The position numbers and the translations under genes are program-made. From Desulfobacteraceae bacterium (GTDB taxonomy: Bacteria > Desulfobacterota > DSM-4660 > Desulfatiglandales > Desulfatiglandaceae), in assembly GCA_013203065.1 (NCBI GenBank), contig JABMQV010000605.1:1-13380 (forward strand): DNA of 13,380 bases. The letters are read 5' to 3'. A model generated the notes under the pieces. It did no database searches, was not told the origin of the DNA, and worked only from the letters and a program-made list of their open reading frames with translations. Within the stretch, counting starts at the first letter, position 1. The number at the start of each line of letters is the position of its first letter. Below, piece after piece: positions 7,328-13,380 of the stretch.

Positions 7328-7357
7328 ATTTAACGATAAAAAGATTCAGTTTGTCAA
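7328..7357 (-). promoter_or_regulatory. Sigma70-like promoter of the ZIP transporter remnant
   Basis: Read on the minus strand, TTGACA (7357-7352) is a perfect -35 element. It is followed after 18 nt by TTAAAT (7333-7328) as the -10 element. Transcription would begin near 7321, giving a leader of about 20 nt that contains the GGAGG ribosome binding site. The signals look intact even though the gene is broken. Confidence 0.55.
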
Positions 7358-7407
7358 AAACTCCCCATGATTACCGTTTTTTCCGGAAAGGCACCTCTTG
7401 CCGAATG

Positions 7408-8978
7408 TTAATGACCCTCCACTCCAGCGGGCTTTACTGAAGGGAAAAGGGACCTATCGGTGTGGGGGATAAATCTTGCAGCACTGAATAGATTCATGAA
7501 TTCCTGGTTCACGTTGAGTTCGAGGTAGGTAATTTGATCGCGGATCTTAAACATTCGGTCTCTGGCCTCTGCTGACCGGAGAGCCATGCGCCCACCTTTA
7601 AGCGAGGTATTTCCCAGGGGGACATATGTCTCCAAGGGGAGATCCGGGATCATGCCGATGGTAATGGCTGCGCGCGGATCAATATACGAACCAAAGGTCC
7701 CTGCCACATAGAAATGGCTTATCTCGTTCATTGGGATGTTCACGGTATTGCTGATGGTAGTCAGGATAGTGTACATGGCCGCCTTTGATCGTATGAGGCC
7801 GTCTATGTCGGTCTGGCCAAGGGTCAGGAGTTCACCTGTTCCGGAGTTTTCAGGGGGCAGAATGACCAGATGATTGATGCCGTCAATGTTTGTCAGACGG
7901 TCCCGCATCTCTTGGCCACGTATTTCCCCCTCAGATCAATCATTCCGGTCAGATAGAGCTGGGCCACCAAGTCTATCAAACCGGAACCGCATATGCCAAT
8001 GGGTCGCTGGTTGTCTATGGCCCTCACTTTGAATTCATCGGTGACCGGATCTATGCTCACCTTGTCAATTACCCCGGGACCGGCCATCATCCCCATGTTG
8101 GCGACACCCCCTTCCAATGCGGGTCCTGCCGCACCCGCGCATGCCATAAGCCAATCACGGTTTCCAATAACCACTTCGGCATTGGTCCCCACATCCACCA
8201 GAAGGGAGATCTCGCTCTGATCCGTCATTCCCGATGCCAGAATCCCTGCAATCAGATCACCACCAAAGTAACTGCCAACATTGGGAAAGACCAGGACAGG
8301 GGCACCCGGGTTGATCGCCAGGCCAAGCGCTGTGGACCTGATGATCCCTGGTTTGTTTATGACAGGAATGTAGGGCTCACGACATATCCAGTAAGGATCC
8401 AGGCCCAGGAAAAGATGTGTCATGGTCGTATTTCCGGCAGCGGACATCCCTAAAATGGAATTGGCCTCAATGGCATGTTTGTGGGTGAGCTGCTTTATCT
8501 CTTGATTGAGCCTTTTAACCAAGATGTTCTGAAGTTCTTCCAGACCACCTTCTTGGGCCGCAAAATGGATTCTGGTAAGGATGTCCGTCCCCATCTCAAT
8601 TTGGGGATTGTGAAAAGAGATTTCATCCATGGTCTCCCGAGTAGAAAGGTCTATGAGTTCAACCACCACGGTCGAACTCCCCAGGTCTACGGCAAGGCCA
8701 AAAATGCCTTTCTCCTGTTGAGAGGGGAAGATGTCGATCAGGTGCCATCGTTTTTGGTCCCAGAAAAGGGCGGCATCCACCTGATAATCATATTCCCGGA
8801 GTCTGCCGGGAAGGCCTCTCACCAAGGGGAAATCAACACTTACCGCTTCGGAGGAAAGGGCCTTTTTGACGGCCTTGACCAGGCGATCCACATCGGCCGT
8901 GTTATCTTTCAGACTTGGGGGGGCAATTTCTGAAGATATCCTTATGATCCAGGATTTGGTTTGTGGGGTTTTTTCCAT
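7408..8978 (-). pseudogene. RACo-like ASKHA protein (DUF4445, corrinoid-protein reductive activator), frameshifted and lacking ferredoxin domain
   Basis: Proteins of this family use an ASKHA ATPase domain and usually an N-terminal [2Fe-2S] domain to reduce Co(II) corrinoid proteins back to Co(I) in methyl-transfer pathways. Frame 1 (8978-7893) covers the middle and ASKHA core: PPSLKDN linker motif (residues 20-26), AVDLGSSTVVVEL (96-108), MSAAGNTTMTHLFLGL (178-193), LLVDVGTNAEVV (259-270), AGPALEGG (284-291) and GICGSGLIDL (328-337). It then stops just after GMIDLRGKY. Frame 2 (to 7408) continues the family with TLGQTDIDGLIRSKAA, FYVAGTFGSYID, IGMIPDLPLE, GNTSLKGG and a FIPHTD...LFPSV ending. 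One base gained or lost near 7900-7915 would explain the break. The protein begins where the ferredoxin domain would normally end, with no ribosome binding site at the ATG and a stop just upstream. A single sequencing error could mimic the frameshift. A naturally ferredoxin-less relative is possible. Confidence 0.75.
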
Positions 8979-9392
8979 GATCTGTGCACTGGCCTATTTT
9001 CTGAATTTTCACCGTGGATAAACCCAACCGGCTTTCTAACCTGAGAATTGCAAAACCTTCTATTCAGGAGCGATTCTAAAAAAACTCGTCGATCCTATCA
9101 AGGGTATTTTTACAATGGGGGTCCTAAAATCCTAAGCACCTATTCCGAGGACGGAATTCCTCAGCCACTTTTCCACGTGTTGGTGATGGGAGTTATTTAT
9201 GGATTTACTTTCACAATTGTCACGTGTTAATTTCTAAAATAGAAAATAAAATAGGGTAAGTGGGGAACTTTTCCTGCGTACCTCGTTAACCTTGTAGGTC
9301 TGAAAAACCCTGTATGGCGCCTTGCCATCAAAAGGGCCTGTCTAAATGTCACCACAAATGTGAATCAAAGCAGTTAGGGGAGGAAGCTGGAT
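8979..9392. other. Gene-free region with small palindromes, upstream of the hydrolase gene
   Basis: I see no credible coding sequence in these 414 bases. They contain GAGGA/TCCTC arms at about 9146-9161, two copies of CACGTG (9174-9179 and 9221-9226, 47 nt apart, each followed by TT), and the inverted repeat TTTCTA-aaa-TAGAAA at 9231-9245. The last lies in an AT-rich stretch that could hold a promoter for the gene at 9393. No [2Fe-2S] domain remnant for the neighbouring RACo-like gene is evident on the minus strand. Confidence 0.4.
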
Positions 9393-10229
9393 ATGGAAAC
9401 AATCTTTACGATTCTCTGTGATAACAGTGCCAAGCCCCTCAGTCCTGTAATGGGTGAGCACGGATTCGCCTGTTACATAGAAAGTGAGAATGGCAATTAT
9501 TTATTTGACACGGGACGGGGTCTCGGGATTGTGCATAATTCTCTGGCATTAAAAAAGAAACTTTCAGACATCAAGGCTATAATGCTCAGCCACGGACATA
9601 TGGATCATACGGGGGGATTGGCTGAGGTATTGCAACTAACTGGGAAAAGGCACGTTTATGCACATCCGAATATCTTCGCAAAGAGGTTTAACGAAGCAAC
9701 GGGAAGGGTGAGGTTTGTGGGCATTCCTTTTGACCGCACCTATCTGGAATCCCTTGGGGCAAACTTCAAGTTAGATACTCGATTGATTGAGATAGGAAAA
9801 GACATTTTTCTATCAGGGGAGATTCCCCGCCTGAATTCTTTTGAGAAAGGAGATTCAGGTCTGTTCACTTATACAGCTACCGGGGAAAAAATACAGCCTG
9901 ACCCGTTAAAAGACGACCTTTCCCTGATGGTTAATACGGACAAGGGGTTGGTAGTCGTTCTTGGCTGTGCCCATGCGGGCATGATAAACATTATGAATTA
10001 TGCCATGGAAAATCTCGGTACCGACAGGATCCATGCCATAATCGGAGGAACCCATTTGATTGCTTCAAGTGATGAGCAGTTTGATGAAACCTTGAAATGG
10101 CTTGATGAGCATAAGGTAGAACATATCGGGGTTTCTCATTGTACTGGGTTGATAAAGGCGTCGCTGCTACATGCCAAACTAGAAAATAGGTTCTTTTTTG
10201 CTTCTGTGGGAACGGAGTTCAAGGCTTAA
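9393..10229 (+). CDS. Metallo-beta-lactamase-fold hydrolase (COG1237 type)
   Basis: This is a 278-residue cytoplasmic protein without a signal peptide. The metal-binding motif is SHGHMDHTGG (His67, His69, Asp71, His72). Further expected ligands and motifs are GCAHAG (Cys192, His194), GGTHL (His221) and GVSHCTG (His249), with DDLSL at about 174-178. The order and the 'GCAHAG...GGTHL...SHCTG' set are typical of the group often annotated as 7,8-dihydropterin-6-yl-methyl-4-(beta-D-ribofuranosyl)aminobenzene-phosphate synthase-like. That name comes from archaeal methanopterin work, and the substrate in bacteria is generally unknown. The ATG at 9393 has GGGGAGGA about 8 nt upstream. Neighbours give no hint of substrate. 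The family call is firm; the reaction is not. Confidence 0.9.
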   Translation: METIFTILCDNSAKPLSPVMGEHGFACYIESENGNYLFDTGRGLGIVHNSLALKKKLSDIKAIMLSHGHMDHTGGLAEVLQLTGKRHVYAHPNIFAKRFNEATGRVRFVGIPFDRTYLESLGANFKLDTRLIEIGKDIFLSGEIPRLNSFEKGDSGLFTYTATGEKIQPDPLKDDLSLMVNTDKGLVVVLGCAHAGMINIMNYAMENLGTDRIHAIIGGTHLIASSDEQFDETLKWLDEHKVEHIGVSHCTGLIKASLLHAKLENRFFFASVGTEFKA

Positions 10230-10395
10230 ATAGTTCGACATATCAATATAAGATGTCCCCATAGATACACATACCAGAAGTTAGAACTTGGTTTTAATTA
10301 ACAATAATGATAAGGAATTCAAGCAGATCAAGGGATTGAAAATTGAGAATTGGACTAAATGACCCTCACACAACCATCGGTTTGGCAGGGAAATG

Positions 10396-10845
10396 ATGAA
10401 AGCGAAATACAAACACACAAACATCGTTGCCCGGGACTGGCGGAGACTTGCGGAGTTCTACCAGCGGACCTTTGGCTGCACCCCGGTTCCTCCGGAGAGA
10501 TCCCTAACTGGTGAATGGGTGGAACAGTGCACGGGTGTGGTGGGAGGAGAGATTCGCGGTGTTCATCTGCGACTGCCGGGTTATGGCCATGATGGGCCGG
10601 CGCTTGAGATATTCCAGTACAACAGATCAGCGGATCGTCCCAAAACAGCCTCCAATCGTCCCGGCTTCGCACATCTTGCCTTTGAGGTAGACCTCGTCGA
10701 AAAGGCCAGAGATGAGGTGATGGCAGCGGGGGGCGGGTCTGTTGGCGAGCTGGTCACCGTGAAGATACCTGGTGCCGGCACCGTCACGTTGGTCTATGTG
10801 GCCGACCCCGAGGGAAACATCATTGAATTGCAGGAGTGGGAGTAA
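10396..10845 (+). CDS. VOC-family (glyoxalase/bleomycin-resistance fold) protein
   Basis: The product is a 149-residue single VOC domain built from two beta-alpha-beta-beta-beta modules. Candidate metal ligands are in the usual places: His7 (KHTNI), Glu71 (ALEIFQY), His93 (GFAHLAFEV) and Glu144 (DPEGNIIELQEW). ARDWRRLAEFYQRTFG and VYVADPEGNIIEL are classic for the fold. Members include glyoxalase I, methylmalonyl-CoA epimerase, dioxygenases and resistance proteins; which applies here cannot be told. Two adjacent ATGs occur (10393 and 10396). I prefer the second because AGGG at 10387-10390 is better spaced from it. It stands alone, with 166 nt before it and 146 nt after it, so it is probably a single-gene unit. 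Its base composition looks richer in GC than the preceding hydrolase gene. Confidence 0.88.
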   Translation: MKAKYKHTNIVARDWRRLAEFYQRTFGCTPVPPERSLTGEWVEQCTGVVGGEIRGVHLRLPGYGHDGPALEIFQYNRSADRPKTASNRPGFAHLAFEVDLVEKARDEVMAAGGGSVGELVTVKIPGAGTVTLVYVADPEGNIIELQEWE

Positions 10846-10851
10846 CCTTCG

Positions 10852-10916
10852 CGAACAATGGTATTGAGCCACGGGTCTATAGTCAGTCTGCCGCTCATGC
10901 TCCATGTTCGTTGGAT
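10852..10916. repeat. Imperfect palindrome downstream of the VOC gene (weakly attC-like)
   Basis: CGAACAATGG at 10852-10861 and CCATGTTCG at 10902-10910 are complementary except for one extra A. TGAGC at 10865-10869 pairs with GCTCA at 10893-10897. A loop of about 23 nt separates the arms. The right side ends in GTTGGAT (10910-10916), which fits the GTTRRRY core of integron attC sites. The matching RYYYAAC core on the left is not present, so an attC assignment is not supported. It may simply be a transcript-end structure. Confidence 0.35.
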
Positions 10917-10991
10917 AATGAAAAAATGAAAATCCGCCACTTATTTCCAAAACTCGAATTTAACACGTAAAAATCTAGATTGGAGGCAAAG

Positions 10992-11321
10992 GTGCAATAT
11001 TTTTGTGATTTAGAAAACAGGGAAGCAAAGCAAACCGCCCCCGGTGTGGACATTCGCACCTTTTGGGGCAACGAAATGCTGTTGTCCATTGTCGATTTGG
11101 ACGCAAACACAGCTACACCCATTCACAGTCATCCTCACGAGCAAGCCGGTACTGTTATTTCCGGTGAGCTCGAGATGAACATCAACGGGGAAAAACGGTG
11201 GCTCAAACCAGGGGATACATACATTATTCCCGGGGGGATAGAGCACGGTGGCAGGACAGGTGACACCCTCGCCAGGGTTCTGGATATCTTCAGCCCCGTC
11301 AGAGAAGATTATCAGTACTGA
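10992..11321 (+). CDS. Small single-domain cupin protein
   Basis: The product is 109 residues from the GTG at 10992, chosen because GGAGG at 10982-10986 lies 5 nt upstream. An upstream in-frame TTG at 10980 would place that site inside the gene. The protein is one conserved cupin barrel. Motif 1 is PIHSHPHEQAG (His45, His47, His49, Glu50), and motif 2 is KPGDTYIIPGGIEHG, ending in His85. These residues normally bind one metal ion. Small cupins of this type range from dioxygenases and isomerases to ligand-binding proteins, so no substrate is assigned. No signal peptide or DNA-binding domain is present. The gene stands alone, preceded by 146 nt and followed by 239 nt without a confident gene. 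Confidence 0.9.
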   Translation: MQYFCDLENREAKQTAPGVDIRTFWGNEMLLSIVDLDANTATPIHSHPHEQAGTVISGELEMNINGEKRWLKPGDTYIIPGGIEHGGRTGDTLARVLDIFSPVREDYQY

Positions 11322-11560
11322 TACATTCGTTCTCGGATGTCGGAAATCGGTTGGCACGTTAACCATATTGTTGACAGCGCTTAATTCTCCATAATCAAAA
11401 GATTCTCTATGTTCCCTCCAACGATGGTCACATGGATACTCGTGGTCTTTGGCCTCATATTCCAAACAAAAGACCCCCTGATCGGAAAAGGTGGGGGCTG
11501 GCGGGCCAGAACACTAAACTTTGCACCTTCAAACATCTACAAATCAAGAGGAAAGGTAAA
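11322..11560 (+). other. Intergenic region between the cupin and serine hydrolase genes
   Basis: These 239 bases hold no confident gene. A 46-codon ORF starting at 11424 would overlap the hydrolase ATG as ATGA, but has no ribosome binding site. CCCCC (about 11473-11477) and GGGGG (about 11493-11497) could form a weak hairpin. A clear promoter for the hydrolase gene is not visible. Confidence 0.35.
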
Positions 11561-12742
11561 ATGACTATCAACCGCCTGCCTCTCCAGGCAACACTGACGG
11601 CACTGGTTTTTATTTTCGTCCCCATTGCTGTGGGTGCTCAAACCACACTAGATGCAGAACTCACTCCCTTTCTCGTGCGGTATGAACTCCCGGCCCTTGC
11701 CGCGGCCGTGGTCAAGGACGGGAAGGTTGTCGCGGTGGGAGCGGTAGGCACTCGGAAAGCGGGTGCCAAAATCCCGGTTACGGTTAACGACCGCTTCCAT
11801 CTGGGTTCAGACACCAAGGCCATGACTGCGCTGCTGGCGGCCATGCTTGTGGAGGAGGGGAAGCTCCGATGGAATTCGACCCTGTCCGAAGTTTTTCCTG
11901 AGCTTTCGGAAAAGATGGATCCAGGGTTGAGGCGCGTCACCCTCGATCAATTTCTTTCACACACAAGCGGGATTCCGAGTGACAATGAAGCCTTTGGCAA
12001 ACTCCTTAAAGAGTCCCTGTTTCAGGATGGGAACCTCGACGAGTTGCGGTATTGGCTCGTCCAAGAGTGGCGAGTGCTGCCGCTTGCGTTCAGGCCTGGC
12101 ACAAAATTCGCCTATTCGAATATGAACTATACCATCGTTGGCGCCATGATCGAAGGCGTGGGTGGCAAGACGTGGGACCAAATGATCACGGAACGTATCT
12201 TTGCCCCGCTCGGCCTCAAGACCGCTGGTCTGGGCGCCCAGGCAACGCTGGGGAAGATCGACGCCCCACTCGGTCATGCGGTGGTCAACGGAAAGATCAA
12301 GGCGTTCCTGGCAGGCCCGAACGGGGATAATCCGTCCATCATCGGCCCCGCAGGGATTGCTCACATGTCGGTTCTCGATTTCGCTCGCTGGGCCGGGTGG
12401 AATGCGGGTGAGGGTAAGCGCGGGCCAAATCTCATCCGGCCGGAGACGATGAGGAAGCTCCACATGCCGATCATTTCGATGCCGGATAAAAAAGATGCAG
12501 CTCCGGGTACGCCGTCACGCGGCAGGTATGCCCTTGGTTGGGGAGAACTCACCGTTGACTGGGCGCCTGAGCCGCTGCTCTACCATGGTGGTTCAAATGG
12601 AAAAAACCTCGCTCACATCTGGCTCGATACAAAACGCGATTTCGCAATGGTCATCGTCACCAACATCGGAGGACCAAAGGCCAAAGAAGCCCTATTCGCG
12701 CTCGCACCTGAATTGTATGCCAGATTCGCGACCGCGGAATAG
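11561..12742 (+). CDS. Secreted serine hydrolase, class C beta-lactamase/penicillin-binding-protein family
   Basis: This is a 393-residue protein with a signal peptide (1-26, hydrophobic core about 9-22, cleavage near VGA-Q), so it is probably periplasmic. Catalytic motifs are Ser83-Asp-Thr-Lys86 (S..K), Tyr185-Ser-Asn187 (Y.N) and His342-Gly-Gly (HGG). This is the set of the AmpC/esterase EstB/D-aminopeptidase group (Pfam Beta-lactamase). Family members cleave beta-lactams, peptides or esters, and sequence alone does not say which; a true beta-lactamase call is not justified. The frame extends upstream to 11432, but the ATG at 11561 has GAGGAAAGG before it and begins the signal peptide, so the longer start is rejected. 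Codons look strongly GC-ending compared with the thioesterase and hydrolase genes nearby, which hints at separate acquisition. Confidence 0.92.
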   Translation: MTINRLPLQATLTALVFIFVPIAVGAQTTLDAELTPFLVRYELPALAAAVVKDGKVVAVGAVGTRKAGAKIPVTVNDRFHLGSDTKAMTALLAAMLVEEGKLRWNSTLSEVFPELSEKMDPGLRRVTLDQFLSHTSGIPSDNEAFGKLLKESLFQDGNLDELRYWLVQEWRVLPLAFRPGTKFAYSNMNYTIVGAMIEGVGGKTWDQMITERIFAPLGLKTAGLGAQATLGKIDAPLGHAVVNGKIKAFLAGPNGDNPSIIGPAGIAHMSVLDFARWAGWNAGEGKRGPNLIRPETMRKLHMPIISMPDKKDAAPGTPSRGRYALGWGELTVDWAPEPLLYHGGSNGKNLAHIWLDTKRDFAMVIVTNIGGPKAKEALFALAPELYARFATAE

Positions 12743-12804
12743 AATCCCTTCACTTCACACTGGGCATCTAACCCTGAACCGGGCAGGGAGCACGGAAGAC
12801 GCCA

Positions 12805-12837
12805 CGCCCACACCTGCCAGGCAGCACGTTGTGGGTG
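12805..12837. repeat. Stem-loop between hydrolase and thioesterase genes
   Basis: CGCCCACA at 12805-12812 pairs with TGTGGGTG at 12830-12837 (8 bp, one G-T wobble), enclosing the palindrome CTGCCAGGCAG at 12814-12824. It lies 62 nt after the serine hydrolase stop and 69 nt before the thioesterase start. No T-run follows. A transcript-end or mRNA-stability role is plausible but unproven. Confidence 0.4.
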
Positions 12838-12906
12838 CAATGAATAATGAAGAGAATATTTTTCATATAGGATCACCATCTTTAATGAAATTCTAGAGGA
12901 AATAGA

Positions 12907-13311
12907 ATGAAAAGCATACAAGAGCATATCAATTCTTCGAGACGCAGCGGTGAAATTGAGTTTTTTATTGAAGAGCGAAATGAGGACTATGTCTGCAGTA
13001 GGATGCCCGTTTCAAGAGGAATCCTCAACCCTTTTGGGACTGTTCAGGCAGGTGCTATGATTTGGCTTGCGGATGTAACGGCGTCAGTACTTGCCATTGG
13101 AAACCAGGAAATTGGTCCAGATGGGAAAGGTTTTCCTTTGGCCGTTGACATTCATACAACGCTAATCAGTAATCAACGAGACGGCGAAATCCTGGCTACA
13201 GCAAGAACTATTCGCAAAGGAAAGACAATCGTTGTAGTCAGAACAAGTGTAACTGGAAACAAAGGTCGCCTTTTGGCAGAGATAACATCAACCCATATTC
13301 GATCTGCATGA
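12907..13311 (+). CDS. Hotdog-fold (PaaI-type) thioesterase
   Basis: The product is 134 residues, the normal size for a single hotdog domain. The key segment is the loop and central helix NPFGTVQAGAMIWLADVTAS: Asn41, Gly44, then Gln47-Ala-Gly where many relatives have His-Gly-Gly, and Asp56 in the helix as candidate catalytic acid. The second half (VDIHTTLISNQRDGEILATARTIRKGKT) matches the strand pattern of the fold. Such enzymes hydrolyse acyl-CoA thioesters (phenylacetyl-CoA, 4-hydroxybenzoyl-CoA or 1,4-dihydroxy-2-naphthoyl-CoA in known cases). The substrate here is unknown and neighbours do not help. The ATG at 12907 has AGAGGA 6 nt upstream. Base composition is AT-richer than the hydrolase gene just before it. 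The 69 bases after the gene to the window edge show nothing I can assign. Confidence 0.88.
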   Translation: MKSIQEHINSSRRSGEIEFFIEERNEDYVCSRMPVSRGILNPFGTVQAGAMIWLADVTASVLAIGNQEIGPDGKGFPLAVDIHTTLISNQRDGEILATARTIRKGKTIVVVRTSVTGNKGRLLAEITSTHIRSA

Positions 13312-13380
13312 CTGCTGATCTCTCTGCCTGATTTGCATTTGCGACCGTTCACAGGTTCAGGCCTGCCCGCCATCGCTCTC

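Noticed and set aside
7893..7908. Two separate overlapping genes or programmed frameshift in the RACo-like locus
   Set aside because: The second frame has no well-placed ribosome binding site, there is no slippery sequence with a following structure that I can see, and both frames are parts of one domain.
7890..8453. Plus-strand open frame of 187 codons
   Set aside because: It lies antisense to the conserved ASKHA core of the RACo-like gene and shows no recognisable domain.
11432..11560. Longer N-terminus for the serine hydrolase (extra 43 residues)
   Set aside because: The added residues are charged and would bury the signal peptide; the ATG at 11561 has a good ribosome binding site.
12743..12906. 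Integron attC site after the serine hydrolase
   Set aside because: ATCTAAC near 12770 fits one core, but the opposite core reads GTTGTGG and fails GTTRRRY, and the arms do not pair as required.

Overview
The window looks like a chromosomal segment of a Desulfobacterota-type ("deltaproteobacterial") anaerobe of moderate GC content. This is inferred from gene content: a secreted envelope protein ahead of dprA-topA, a RACo-type corrinoid-protein activator remnant, and an archaeal-type SerK-like serine kinase. No rRNA, tRNA, CRISPR array or intact mobile element is visible.

Layout. (1) 1-172: non-coding, GC-rich, strongly structured leader or divergent intergenic region. (2) 173-4618, plus strand: a secreted protein of unknown function, then a sigma70-like promoter driving dprA and topA, which lie 12 nt apart. 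(3) 4629-6803, minus strand, convergent with topA: a two-gene unit encoding a ParB/sulfiredoxin-fold SerK-like serine kinase followed by an ACT-ACT-HAD protein of the SerB (phosphoserine phosphatase) type whose active site is partly degenerate. A hairpin whose two arms carry the two stop codons separates this unit from topA. (4) 6963-8978, minus strand: a decaying stretch. It holds a ZIP-family metal transporter gene that has lost its middle through a deletion at a short repeat, and a RACo-like gene that has a frameshift and lacks the usual N-terminal ferredoxin domain. (5) 8979-9392: gene-free, with several small palindromes. (6) 9393-13311, plus strand: five unrelated single-domain genes (metallo-beta-lactamase-fold hydrolase, VOC/glyoxalase-fold protein, cupin, secreted serine hydrolase, hotdog thioesterase). 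Each has its own ribosome binding site, and gaps of about 150-240 nt separate the last four. This is an accessory-looking series rather than a pathway.

Functional reading. DprA and TopA are housekeeping DNA-handling proteins. The SerK/SerB-like pair is the most interesting unit: a predicted kinase making O-phosphoserine from serine lies directly upstream of a protein built like the opposing phosphatase, with amino-acid-sensing ACT domains but several substituted catalytic positions. This suggests a phosphoserine-control module, possibly with the HAD protein acting as a sensor. The downstream accessory genes give no sign of acting together. All calls rest on reading motifs by eye; no database search was run.
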